Shown here: positions 41,686 to 50,768 of the stretch, piece by piece
How positions within the stretch are numbered: position 1 is the stretch's first letter
Layout of the letters: every line of letters begins with the position of its first letter
Origin: Pseudorhodoferax sp965279475
Lineage (GTDB): Bacteria; Pseudomonadota; Gammaproteobacteria; Burkholderiales; Burkholderiaceae_C
DNA length: 64,000 nt
Assembly: GCA_965279475.1 (NCBI GenBank)
Contig: CBDIIA010000003.1
Span: forward strand, 3,782,001 to 3,846,000
Direction: 5' to 3'
Made by a program: the position numbers and the translations under genes
The notes under the pieces: generated by a model
The model's input: the letters and a program-made list of their open reading frames with translations, nothing else
Databases searched by the model: none
What the model was told of the DNA's origin: nothing

Positions 41686-43098
41686 ATGTCCACGACCTCG
41701 ATCCGATCCCTAGCTGCGTTTGCTCTGGCAACCTGCACGCTCGGCGTCTTCGCACAGGCGCAGACGGCCTGCCTGGAACGCCCGTCCCCACCGGGGAACG
41801 CGAGCTTCGTATCGGCCGTGGCCCGTGTCGCGCCGGCTGTCGTCAAGATCACGACGGCGAACATGCGCAACGCCAGCGGTGCCGCGAGCGACGTCGACCC
41901 GCTGGGCGACGAGACCGCATCGAACCGCACCGCACGCTACGCGGCCACGCAGTGGCACACCTCCTACGAGCGCGGGTCGGCATCCGGCTTCGTGGTGGAC
42001 CCGGAGGGCTACATCCTCACCAGCGCGCATGTGGTGGCCGACGCGGAACTGATCTGGGTCGACGTGTCGAGCGAACGCAGGCTGGAGGCGCGTGTGGTCG
42101 GCTCCGACCTCCTGACGGACGTGGCCGTGCTGAAGGTGGCCGCGCACGGTCTGCCTGCCGTTGCGATCGAATCCCATGCGGCGCTGTGCCCGGGCGACTG
42201 GGTCCTGGCGCTGGGCGCGCCCTTCGGCTTCGACCGCACCGTCACGGCCGGCATCGTCAGCGCGAACCCGCGCTTTCCGCCGGGCGGCAGCGGCTCCCCG
42301 ATGATCCAGAGCGACGTGGCCCTCAACCCGGGAAGCTCCGGCGGCCCCTTGGTGGACACACGCGGCAACGTGGTCGGCATGAACTCGATGATCTACTCGG
42401 CAACCGGCGGCTACATCGGGGTGTCGTTCTCTTCGCCGATCGACGTGGTCATGCGTGTGGCGGCGCAATTGCGGTCGCGGGGCAAGGTGGCGCGGGGGGA
42501 GATCGGCGTCAAGATCCAGCCGGTCACGATGGAGCTGGCCCGTGCGTTCGGGCTCGACGGGGATTTCGGCGCCCTGGTCATCCGGGTGGATGCCGACGGC
42601 CCGGCGAGCCGCGCCGGCCTGCTCAGCGGCGACATCCTGACGACGGTCGACGCCATCGGCCCGGCCTCCTACGCCGACGTGCGTGCCGCCGTGTCCGCGG
42701 CACGCGAGGGCCAGACGCTGACCCTGGGTGTCTGGCGGCAGCAGTCGCTGCAGAAGCTGGAGGTCACGGTGCGCGAAGCCGCCCACGACGCCGCGCCGCA
42801 GCAGTCCGTTCCCGCCAGCCATGCCGACCGGCTCGGGCTGGCGCTGATGGAACGTGAGCGCCGGCCCGACATGAAGGCCGCCCCCGGCCTGTACGTCGTG
42901 TCGGTGAGCGGCGCTGCCCTCCAGGCCGGGCTGCTGCCGGGCGACATGGTGCTCGCGGTGAACGACGCTTCGGTGCTGCGCATCGCCGAGTTCGATGCCG
43001 CCCTGAAGCGGCTGCGGCCGGGCGGGCCGGTCGCCCTGCTGGTGGCCCGGCGCGGGGTGGCCAACTTCATCCCGGTGCCGAGGAGCGACAACGACTGA
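41686..43098 (+). CDS. DegP/HtrA-like periplasmic serine protease with two PDZ domains
   Basis: 470 residues. Signal peptide ending near AQAQ at 26, trypsin-like domain with His115 (TSAHVV), Asp145 (LLTDVAVLK) and Ser218 (NPGSSGGP), then two PDZ domains near 270-370 and 385-465. The catalytic motif is GSSGG where GNSGG is usual. It degrades or refolds damaged envelope proteins. The start at ATG 41686 precedes the signal peptide directly; a longer frame upstream would place codons inside the FNR-like box. Between the stress protein and the two-component system. Confidence 0.9.
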   Translation: MSTTSIRSLAAFALATCTLGVFAQAQTACLERPSPPGNASFVSAVARVAPAVVKITTANMRNASGAASDVDPLGDETASNRTARYAATQWHTSYERGSASGFVVDPEGYILTSAHVVADAELIWVDVSSERRLEARVVGSDLLTDVAVLKVAAHGLPAVAIESHAALCPGDWVLALGAPFGFDRTVTAGIVSANPRFPPGGSGSPMIQSDVALNPGSSGGPLVDTRGNVVGMNSMIYSATGGYIGVSFSSPIDVVMRVAAQLRSRGKVARGEIGVKIQPVTMELARAFGLDGDFGALVIRVDADGPASRAGLLSGDILTTVDAIGPASYADVRAAVSAAREGQTLTLGVWRQQSLQKLEVTVREAAHDAAPQQSVPASHADRLGLALMERERRPDMKAAPGLYVVSVSGAALQAGLLPGDMVLAVNDASVLRIAEFDAALKRLRPGGPVALLVARRGVANFIPVPRSDND

Positions 43099-43196
43099 GC
43101 AGGTCGAGGCCGGTTGCCGGCCGCACACCGGGCGGATGCCATCGGCTGTTCAACGCAGCCCGATACACTTTTGGCTTTGCACGGCCCGTCCACCCC

Positions 43197-43940
43197 TTGA
43201 GTACCGCAACGCATATCGCCGTCCTCGACGATGAAGTCGACATCACGACCCTGCTGGCCAACTATCTGCAGGGCCACGGCTTTCGTGTGACACAGGTCCA
43301 CAACGGCACCGCACTGATGGCGCTGATGCCCGTGGACCCGCCCGCGCTGGTGCTGCTGGACCTGGGACTGCCGGGCGAAGACGGCTTCGCGATCGCGCGC
43401 CAGTTGCGCGAGCACTGGCGTTGCGGCCTGGTGATCGTGACGGGCCGCGGGGACGCGGTCGACAAGGTCGTGGGCCTGGAGGTCGGTGCCGACGACTACG
43501 TGACCAAGCCGTTCGATCTGCGCGAGCTGGTGGCGCGCGTGAAGGCGGTGCTGCGCCGGATGCAGCCGGCAGAGGCCGCGCCAGGAGCCGCGCCTGGAGA
43601 CGCCCCCGCCGTCCAGGCGTCGACCGCCTGGCTGTTCTGCGGCTGGCGGCTCGACACGGCGGCCCGCATGCTCCACCACCCGGACGGCCACGAGGTTGCG
43701 TTGACGACCGGCGAGTTCGACCTGCTGAGCACGTTCGCCACGCATCCGGGGCGGGTGCTGTCGCGCGACTTCCTGCTGGAGAACACGCGCGGCCGCGAGG
43801 CAGGCCCGTTCGACCGCACGATCGACGTGCAGGTCGGCCGCCTGCGCAAGAAGATGGAGGCCGCCCCGGAGAACCCGCAGATCATCAAGTCGGTCCGCGG
43901 TGCGGGTTACATCCTGGTGCCGCCGGTGAGCGCGGGCTGA
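43197..43940 (+). CDS. OmpR-family response regulator
   Basis: 247 residues: receiver domain with acidic pocket Asp11/Asp12, phospho-acceptor Asp55 (LVLLDLGLPG), Thr82 and Lys104 (VTKPFD), then a winged-helix DNA-binding domain with DRTIDVQVGRLRKKME near 205 and KSVRGAGYILV near 230. The start is a TTG; no ATG or GTG lies before the receiver domain. The kinase gene begins 5 bases after its stop, so they form a pair. The Ala/Pro linker between domains (near 122-135) is longer than usual. Confidence 0.9.
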   Translation: MSTATHIAVLDDEVDITTLLANYLQGHGFRVTQVHNGTALMALMPVDPPALVLLDLGLPGEDGFAIARQLREHWRCGLVIVTGRGDAVDKVVGLEVGADDYVTKPFDLRELVARVKAVLRRMQPAEAAPGAAPGDAPAVQASTAWLFCGWRLDTAARMLHHPDGHEVALTTGEFDLLSTFATHPGRVLSRDFLLENTRGREAGPFDRTIDVQVGRLRKKMEAAPENPQIIKSVRGAGYILVPPVSAG

Positions 43941-43945
43941 CGGCC

Positions 43946-46087
43946 GTGGTGACCGGTCCCGCGCCCGCCCCGCCGCTGCAATCCCCGGAGCTGCCAGCCT
44001 CGCCTCTGCCAGGTGCGTCAGCACTGCCCTCGGGCATCGACGAGCGCACCGTCTTCCGGTCCCTGCATGCGGCCTATCCGGACGCGCTGATCGTGGTCGA
44101 GCCCAGCGGCCGCATCGTGATGGCCAACCCTGCGGCCGCATCGCTGCTCGGCTACACGGCCGAGGAGCTGCTGGGCATGAACGTCGATGCGCTGGTGCCG
44201 GACAGCATCCGTCCGCGGCACGCCACCTACCGACAGGGCTACGAACATGCGCCACGTCCCCGGCCCATGGGCACGCAGATGGACCTGGTCGCCCGGCGCA
44301 AGGACGGCAGCGAGGTGATGGTCGAGATCGCGCTGAGCCCGCTGCAGGGCCACGGCCTGCCGCTGGTGGTGGCGGCCATCCGCGGCATCGGCGCCTACCC
44401 GCGTGTGCAACAGGCGCTGCAGCGCGCGCGCTACAGCGAGTTCCTGGCCAAGTTCGGCCGGCTCGCCGTCGATACGGCAGACCCCCAGGTGCTGCTCGAC
44501 ATGGCGCCCGCGCTCGCCGCCGAGGCGCTGCAGGTGCAGCTCTCGATGATCGTGCTGCTCGAGGCCGACCACCAGGCGTTCCGTGTGGCCAGCGGCGTCG
44601 GCCTGGTGGCAGGCGAAGAGGTGGGCAAGCACATCCCGGCCGGGCCCGAGACCTCGCATGGCCTGCTGCTGCTGCACGCCGAAGCCATCACGATCGCCGA
44701 CTACCGCAGCGACACACGCTTCCTGGTGCCCGACGCGTACTTGCAGGCTGGCCTCACCAGCGCGCTGGCGGTGCCCCTGTTCGACCGTGGGCGGGTGATC
44801 GGCGCCTTGACCGTGCGCTCGCGCGAGGCCAAGCGCTTCGGCGACGAAGAGCAGCGTTTTCTGGGTTCGCTGTCCAGCCTTCTGTCCACCAGCCTGCAGC
44901 GCGCCCAATCGGAGGATGCGCTCAAGCATTCGCAGCGGCTGGAGAGCGTCGGCCAGCTGACCGGCGGCATCGCGCACGACTTCAACAACCTGCTGACGGT
45001 GATCCTGGGCAACATCCAGGTGCTGGAGGAGTTGCCCGCCCTGGCGCACGAAGCGCACGTGCAGCAACTGCTGGGGGCTGCCGCGCGCGCCAGCCGGCGT
45101 GCCGCCGAACTGACGAGCAAACTGCTGGCGTTCTCGCGTCGCCAGGTGCTGCAGCCGAGTGCGGTCGACCCCGGCGCACTGCTGCATTCGCTGGCCGACA
45201 TGCTGCGGCGCACGCTCGACCAGCGCATTCGCATCGAGGTGCGGGTCGAGGACGGCTGCCCCCCGGTGCTGGCCGATGCCGTGCAGCTGGAGTCGGCATT
45301 GCTGAACATCGCCATCAACGCCCGCGACGCGATGCCGCACGGCGGCGTCCTGCGGTTCAGCGCCGCACACTGCGCCACGCTGCCCGCCGCCGTGCGGCGC
45401 GATCTCGACGACCCCAGTGCCGCGGACGAACGTTTCGTCGTGCTGCGGATTTCCGATACCGGCACCGGCATGCCCGACCAGGTGCGCGAGCGTGCGTTCG
45501 AGCCCTTCTTCACGACCAAGGAGGCGGGCCGCGGGACCGGGCTCGGCCTCAGCACCGTCTACGGATTCGTCAGGCAGTCGCGCGGTGCCGTTGCCATCGA
45601 GAGCAGCGCGGGGGTGGGGACGACGCTGCTGCTGTACATGCCGATCCCGTGGCAGGCCGCCACCGATGCCGGTGCGGAGGACGGCACTGGCATGGCCGTG
45701 CCACCCGGGCTCGGGCTGCTCGTGGTCGAAGACGACCCCGAGGTGCGCAAGATCGTGCACACGTTCCTGGCCGGCATGGACTGCAGCATCACCTCGGCCG
45801 CCAACGCCGAGCAGGCCCTGATGGAGCTGCGGCCGGGGGCCCGCTTCGACCTGCTGCTCAGCGACATCGCCCTCGGCCCCGGCATGCGCGGGACCGAGCT
45901 GGCGGCCGAAGCCCAACGCCGGTTCCCCGGGCTGCCGGTGCTGCTGATGTCCGGCTTCTCGGCCGAACTGCTGGACGCCGACCGCGATGCGCCGCCCGAC
46001 TGGGAGCTGCTGCCCAAGCCGTTCTCGCGCCAGGAGCTGGCACGCGCCATCGTGCGCGTGCTCGGCACCACACCGCGAAGCTGCTGA
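43946..46087 (+). CDS. Hybrid sensor histidine kinase (PAS-GAF-HisKA-HATPase-receiver)
   Basis: 713 residues without membrane helices, so a cytosolic sensor. PAS near 37-150 (DALIVVEPSGRIVMANPAAA), GAF near 165-320, phospho-acceptor His344 in GGIAHDFNNLL, ATP-binding N box LNIAINARDAMP and G boxes D-T-G-T-G-M and G-T-G-L-G-L-S-T-V-Y-G-F, and a C-terminal receiver near 590-705 with FDLLLSDIALG. The A-H-D-F-N-N box is the hybrid-kinase type. GTG at 43946 or 43949 is the start. With an OmpR partner and its own receiver, phosphate may flow to two outputs. Confidence 0.9.
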   Translation: MVTGPAPAPPLQSPELPASPLPGASALPSGIDERTVFRSLHAAYPDALIVVEPSGRIVMANPAAASLLGYTAEELLGMNVDALVPDSIRPRHATYRQGYEHAPRPRPMGTQMDLVARRKDGSEVMVEIALSPLQGHGLPLVVAAIRGIGAYPRVQQALQRARYSEFLAKFGRLAVDTADPQVLLDMAPALAAEALQVQLSMIVLLEADHQAFRVASGVGLVAGEEVGKHIPAGPETSHGLLLLHAEAITIADYRSDTRFLVPDAYLQAGLTSALAVPLFDRGRVIGALTVRSREAKRFGDEEQRFLGSLSSLLSTSLQRAQSEDALKHSQRLESVGQLTGGIAHDFNNLLTVILGNIQVLEELPALAHEAHVQQLLGAAARASRRAAELTSKLLAFSRRQVLQPSAVDPGALLHSLADMLRRTLDQRIRIEVRVEDGCPPVLADAVQLESALLNIAINARDAMPHGGVLRFSAAHCATLPAAVRRDLDDPSAADERFVVLRISDTGTGMPDQVRERAFEPFFTTKEAGRGTGLGLSTVYGFVRQSRGAVAIESSAGVGTTLLLYMPIPWQAATDAGAEDGTGMAVPPGLGLLVVEDDPEVRKIVHTFLAGMDCSITSAANAEQALMELRPGARFDLLLSDIALGPGMRGTELAAEAQRRFPGLPVLLMSGFSAELLDADRDAPPDWELLPKPFSRQELARAIVRVLGTTPRSC

Positions 46088-46336
46088 GCCGCCTCTACGA
46101 CGCCGTGGAATGCGACGGCCTGCCTCCCGAGGTCGTGCGCCGCCTGGGCGGGCCGCGACGATTCCGGTCACCGATGGCCATCTCGCGACCAGGGAGCAGG
46201 TCGACCGGATCGCCGACCTGCGGCGCCATCGTGTGCTGCAGGCCATCGCGCTGCAACTCGCCGGTTGAGCGCCACGGCGGGTCACCGGGAAGATCCCTGA
46301 TAGACGGGTGCCCTGGGGCCGGACCACAATTCCGGG

Positions 46337-46918
46337 ATGAACAAAAGAAACTTCCTCGGATCCGCCACGCTCGCCGCCCTGGCGCCGTCCTTCCACGCAT
46401 CCGCCGCCGAACCAGCCGCCAAGGGGCCGGGCCTGCTCACCGTCAGCGGTGCGGTGGGCAAGACCAACCGGGGCCCGGTCGATCCGGCGCTCGACCAGCT
46501 GCTCGTCAAACACAAGGTCGCCTTCGAGAAGGCCTATGTGTTCGACGCCGAGGCCCTGCGTCGCCTCCCCGCGGTCGAGATACGGCCCACGCTCGAATAC
46601 GACGCCAAGGTCCACACGCTGGCGGGCCCCCTGCTGACCAGCGTGCTGCAGGCCGCAGGCGTGACCGCCAAGGACGCGATGCTGGGCCTGCGCGCGGTGG
46701 ACGGCTACGTGGTGCCGATGCGCATGGCCGACGCCCATGCCTACAAGGTGATCGTGGCCACGCGCATCGACGGCAAGCCCCTGGCACTGGGTGGCCTGGG
46801 CCCGCAGTGGGCCGTCTACGACGCCGACCGGCTGGCCGCCTTCAAGGACAAGCCACTGAAGGAACGCTTCGCGCTGTGCCCATGGGGCTTGTTCAGCATC
46901 GAGGTCACCGGCGCCTGA
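46337..46918 (+). CDS. Small exported molybdopterin-oxidoreductase-domain-like protein
   Basis: 193 residues with a signal peptide (MNKRNFLGSATLAALAPSFH) and a core resembling the cofactor-binding fold of sulfite-oxidase/YedY-like proteins: AKVHTLAGPLLTSVLQAAGV near 95 and LRAVDGYVVPMRMADA near 117. Several features argue for a minimal or non-catalytic member: it is short, the cofactor Cys expected near the middle is not seen, and the leader lacks a full twin arginine. The only Cys is in ALCPWG near the end. It follows the kinase gene after 250 bases in which I recognise no gene. Confidence 0.6.
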   Translation: MNKRNFLGSATLAALAPSFHASAAEPAAKGPGLLTVSGAVGKTNRGPVDPALDQLLVKHKVAFEKAYVFDAEALRRLPAVEIRPTLEYDAKVHTLAGPLLTSVLQAAGVTAKDAMLGLRAVDGYVVPMRMADAHAYKVIVATRIDGKPLALGGLGPQWAVYDADRLAAFKDKPLKERFALCPWGLFSIEVTGA

Positions 46919-46966
46919 GGGGTCGGGCGGCGGCGTCACGGTCAGGCGTTGCGCACGCCGCCTTGC

Positions 46967-47869
46967 TCAGGCCAGGCCGCTCCACGCCACCTCGCCGCTC
47001 AACCAGCATCCCGCCAGTGCCGCATCGCCGTTGAAGCGCGCGCGCACGGCAATGGCAGACGGCCGGCCCATCGCATCGCCCTGCCGCACAGTGCAGGTGA
47101 TCGGTGTGTCGGCGGTGCCGATGGCCATGGCGCCGACCGCTGCGAGGTGCCCCCACAAGGCCGCAGCGGCAATGCCGGTTGCGGCATCCTCGGGATAACC
47201 TGAGGATTTGGGGAACTGCCTTGCCGCGATAACGGGCTCGCCGTCTGCGGTCGTCGCCGCCTGCGCATAGGGATACAGGCCGGTGGAGCCGATGGATGCG
47301 CACAGCCCCTCCATCGCCGCGAAGTCGGGTCGCAGGGCGTGCAGCGAAGCCACGTCGGGCATCGGCACCAGCGTCTTGACCCGGCTGGTGCTGGCATTGG
47401 TCATCACCGGCGTGCTGCGGGCCGGCAGGCCCAGGACGGCGCCGACCCGCTTGCAGGCAGCGTCTTCCAGCGTCGTGGCCTGCACGGCCGGCTGGGACAC
47501 CCACACCCGCTGGCGCACGTCGTCCCATTCGGCCTCGACCAGCCCGCTCAAGGTTTCGATGCGCGCCGTGCGCGAGGTCCAGCGCCCCCATTGGCGCAGC
47601 GCCCACAGCGTGCCGACCGTGGCATGGCCACACATCTCCATCTCGTGCTGAGGCACGAAGAAACGGAAGCGCCAGTCGGCATCCGGGCCGGAGGGTTGCA
47701 ACACGAAGGCGGACTCATGCCCGGTGGCATGGGCGATGGCCAGCATGTCCTCGGACGCCAGCATGGAGGCATCGGCAACGAGAGGAACCGGATTGCCACC
47801 GCCCTGGCCGCCGATGAACACGTCGACCTGGCACAGCGCGCCGGCGGAGGGCGGGGCCTCGGGTGGCAC
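46967..47869 (-). CDS. PhzF-family isomerase/epimerase-like protein
   Basis: About 300 residues. PhzF hallmarks: CQVDVFIGGQGGGNP at the start, catalytic Glu in ATGHESAFVL near 40, CGHATVGTLWAL near 64, and SSGYPEDAATGIAAAALWGH near 210, a variant of the D-P-x-T-G loop. The family includes PhzF of phenazine synthesis and many uncharacterised isomerases. The start is uncertain: GTG 47869 gives standard length, while a TTG at 47890 would overlap the binding-protein stop. It lies directly downstream of the broken Bug gene on the same strand. Confidence 0.78.
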   Translation of the reverse strand: MPPEAPPSAGALCQVDVFIGGQGGGNPVPLVADASMLASEDMLAIAHATGHESAFVLQPSGPDADWRFRFFVPQHEMEMCGHATVGTLWALRQWGRWTSRTARIETLSGLVEAEWDDVRQRVWVSQPAVQATTLEDAACKRVGAVLGLPARSTPVMTNASTSRVKTLVPMPDVASLHALRPDFAAMEGLCASIGSTGLYPYAQAATTADGEPVIAARQFPKSSGYPEDAATGIAAAALWGHLAAVGAMAIGTADTPITCTVRQGDAMGRPSAIAVRARFNGDAALAGCWLSGEVAWSGLA

Positions 47870-47882
47870 GGAGGGTTTGCGC

Positions 47883-48878
47883 TCAGTCAATCTTGGCTCC
47901 CACGGCCTTGGCGATGCGGCCCCAATACGGAATGTCCGCCTTGACCGCGGCCTCCAGCTCGGCCGGGGTGCCGGGACGCGCATTGACGCCCTTGGCGGCA
48001 AAGTCGGCAGACACCGCGCGGTCGGTCAGCACCTTGTTCAGTGCCTAGTTGAAGCGCTGTACCACCGGCACGGGCGTCCCCTTGGGAAAGGCCACGCCAT
48101 ACCAGAGCGACTGGGTGAAGTTGGCGATGCCCTGCTGCGCGAAGGTCGGCACGCCGGCCAGCAGCGCATTGGGCGCGGTGGTCGCCACGGCGACCAGCTT
48201 GCCGCTGCGGATGCTGGGCACCAACCCGGCCGGGTTGTCGAACATCAGTTGCACCTGGCCGCCCATCAGGTCGGTGTAGGCCGGGGCCGCCCCCCGGTAG
48301 GGAACATGCACCAGCGGCACGCCGGCGTAGGCCTTGAATTGCTCTCCCAGAAGATGGGACACGGTCCCCGCGCCCACCGAGCCGAAGCTGTACCGCTGCG
48401 GATCCTGCTTCAGCGTGGCGATGAGCTCCTTGACGCCGACGCTACGCAGCGAGGGGTGAACGGCAAGCACGTACGGCGACGTTCCGACGAAGCCCGCGTA
48501 GACGAAGTCCCGCGCGGGATCGTAGGACAGGTTGGGATAGACGCTCACGCTGACTGCGTGGGTGCTGGTGGTGGCGAGCACGGCGGTGTAGCCGTCGGGT
48601 GCGGCCCTGGCCACGAAGGTCGAACCGATGGTGCCGCCGGCCCCCGCCCGATTGTCGATGACGACCGGCTGGCCCAACTCCTTCTGCAGCTGCGACTGGA
48701 TGCTGCGGATGGCCACGTCGGTTCCTCCGCCTGCCGGAAACGGCACGACGATGGTGATGGGGCGGCTGGGCCAGGCCTGCGCGACCGCGCCCCAGGGGGT
48801 GCAGCAGGCGGCCGCCGTGGCCGTGGCGGCAAGGGCCAGCGCATGCCGGCGGGAGAGGAAGGGAAAAGATGTTGGCAC
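47883..48878 (-). pseudogene. Bug-family substrate-binding protein interrupted by an in-frame TAG
   Basis: The frame codes for a normal Bug protein: signal peptide, ITIVVPFPAGGGTDVAIRSI near 42, RAAPDGYTAVLA near 90, VHVPYRGAAPAYTDLMGGQV near 190. A TAG at 48047-48045 interrupts it after VVQRFN. Beyond the TAG the same frame continues with ALNKVLTDRAVSADFAAKGV and ends IAKAVGAKID at the expected length of about 331 residues. Most homologues have an amino acid such as Gln at this point, so a single CAG-to-TAG change would explain it. The truncated 277-residue protein lacks the last helices of lobe I. Confidence 0.85.
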
Positions 48879-48999
48879 GAAGGCTCCAGATGGCAGGACG
48901 ACTGCTGCATGCTAGAAACCCCCGCTGCTTCGAGCCAACCCAAAGGCGACAGAGCGGCAACCCATTCGCGACAGCGCCGCCGCGGCAATGCGCACAGGC

Positions 49000-49773
49000 T
49001 CAGGCCTGCACCCCGCGCAGCAGCCTGTTGAGATGCCCACTGTGGGTGAAGCCCAGCTGCGGGCTGATGGTGGCGGGTGCCATGCCATTGGCGATCAGCT
49101 CGCGGGCCTTCGCGGCCAGAAGAACCCGGCGCACGGCGACAGGGCTGCTGCCCAGCTCGGCGGCGCAGGCGCGCTGGAGCCGGCGGACGGACACGCCCAG
49201 TTCGTCGGCCACCGCTTCCACCGTGGGCATGGCGGTCTCCAGGTCGAGGGCACGGGCATAGCATTTCAGCATCCGCTGCGACACTGACTCCGTGTGGTCC
49301 ATGCGCTCCGGGTGCAGCCACTGCGCTGGCTGGCACGCAGCCAGCTGGGCCATGAGCGCCTGCACCAGCGGCTCGCCGCCTGCCGGCGCCAGGGCCGGCG
49401 CAGCCAGCGCATCCAGCATGGCGACGGTCGCGGCATCCAGCCGAAACACGCCATAGCGGCTCCGCCCCCGAAGAAGTTCAGGGCGCAGATACAACTCGCC
49501 ATGGCGTTGCCGGTGCGCATGGGACCGCGTGCTGTGCGCGGCGGACGCCGGCAGCAGCAAGGCCGTGTTGCGGACCAGCTGGAGCGCCTGCGGGTCGCCC
49601 CCGGGTTCGGCCATCCAGCGGCTGTCGAGCGCTCCGACCTGCGGCCACAGCAGCATCGCGCAATCGTGCAGGTGCCAGTCGAAATGGTAGTCCGGCTGGC
49701 TGCTCTGCCGCAGGAAGTAGCCCTGCTCGGCGGTGGCGGCCAACTTCGACGACAGGGGAATGGTGACGGCCAT
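49000..49773 (-). CDS. AraC-family transcriptional regulator
   Basis: 257 residues: an N-terminal cupin-like sensor (DYHFDWHLHDCAMLLWPQVG near 27-46) and a C-terminal AraC domain with two helix-turn-helix motifs (AVADELGVSVRRLQRAC near 190 and ISPQLGFTHSGHLNRLL near 234). ATG 49773 has GAGGAG 6-11 bases upstream and is preferred to further upstream starts. It is upstream of the broken Bug gene and the PhzF gene on the same strand, 121 bases away, and may control them. Confidence 0.88.
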   Translation of the reverse strand: MAVTIPLSSKLAATAEQGYFLRQSSQPDYHFDWHLHDCAMLLWPQVGALDSRWMAEPGGDPQALQLVRNTALLLPASAAHSTRSHAHRQRHGELYLRPELLRGRSRYGVFRLDAATVAMLDALAAPALAPAGGEPLVQALMAQLAACQPAQWLHPERMDHTESVSQRMLKCYARALDLETAMPTVEAVADELGVSVRRLQRACAAELGSSPVAVRRVLLAAKARELIANGMAPATISPQLGFTHSGHLNRLLRGVQA

Positions 49774-49997
49774 GACGCTCCTCATTGACGCAAGGCAAGC
49801 GATTTCCGGGCCACCCCGTGCCAAGTCCCGATGACCGGCATCCTGACAACGGTTCAGCAACGCATCGCCTGCGGAGAGCTTACACGCGCACCAGGATCGG
49901 GCTCTGCGCATGGTCGGGCGTCGGTTCGGCCACACCGCGGTGCACGCGCGCAAGGCGCGTGGAGCGCCGCGTCTCCTCGATGGTGTGTGCGCAGTCC

Positions 49998-50768
49998 CTA
50001 TGCGTCGTACGACGCACCGAGCCGGTTGAGCAGGCGCATGAGCGCAGGCCAGTCATGCAGTTCACTCCCGTCCGGCTCCAGGAACTGTCTGGCGACCTTG
50101 CCGGCAACGGCGTTACTGCATTCGCGCACGGCCGCACCACCTGCCAGGGCTGCGATCTGGGCCTGGCAGGCCCGCTCCAGGTAGAACATCAGATCGAAGG
50201 CTTCGCGCACGGTCTCGCCGGCCGTCAGGAGCCCGTGGTTGCGCAGGACCATGGCCTTGTTCGTGGCGCCCAGATCGTGCACCAGACGTGGCTGCTCCTC
50301 GACGTCCAGCGCCACGCCTTCGTAGTCGTGGTACGAGATGGCGCCGTGGAACCGCATCGCGTGCTGGGAGATCATCAGCAGGCCGCGCTCTTGCGCCGCC
50401 ACGCCGATGCCGGCCGCCGTGTGCGTGTGGATCACACAGTGGAGGTCGGCCCGCGCGCGATGGATGCAGCTGTGGATGACGAACCCCGCCGGGTTGCAGC
50501 CGACGCCCAGCGGGTCCAGCAGGGCCCGCCCGTCGTGGTCGACCTTGACCAGGTTGGAGGCCGAGATCTCTTCGAACATCAATCCGTAGGGGTTGATGAG
50601 GAATTCATCCGCCGTGCCCGGCACGCGCGCCGAGACATGGGTGTAGATCAGGTCCGTCATCCGGTAGTGCGCCAGCAGGCGGTAGCAGGCGGCGAGGTGG
50701 ACGCGTTGCGTCCACTCCGCTTCGCTCACCCTCTGGCGCACGTGCGGGTACGTGTAGCGCTGGCTCAT
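49998..50768 (-). CDS. Class II aldolase/adducin-family protein
   Basis: 256 residues. Zinc-site His pair in CVIHTHTAAGIGVAAQERGL near 111-130, further His in VLRNHGLLTAGETV near 175, and the start WTQRVHLAACYRLLAHYRMTDLI (in pieces WTQRVHLAACYRLLAHYR, MTDLIYTHVS). The family splits phosphorylated sugars or acts as decarboxylase/epimerase. It is the last gene of the RidA-amidase-ABC operon; its start overlaps the ATPase stop by 4 bases. Confidence 0.87.
   Translation of the reverse strand: MSQRYTYPHVRQRVSEAEWTQRVHLAACYRLLAHYRMTDLIYTHVSARVPGTADEFLINPYGLMFEEISASNLVKVDHDGRALLDPLGVGCNPAGFVIHSCIHRARADLHCVIHTHTAAGIGVAAQERGLLMISQHAMRFHGAISYHDYEGVALDVEEQPRLVHDLGATNKAMVLRNHGLLTAGETVREAFDLMFYLERACQAQIAALAGGAAVRECSNAVAGKVARQFLEPDGSELHDWPALMRLLNRLGASYDA

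Noticed and set aside
45987..46268. A 93-codon + strand frame at the end of the kinase gene
   Set aside because: Its first third is inside the kinase receiver domain in another frame and the rest lacks a start codon and family features.
48045..48047. Programmed read-through or pyrrolysine at the TAG in the Bug gene
   Set aside because: No stem-loop or pyrrolysine genes nearby and the family has no such precedent known to me; a point mutation is simpler.
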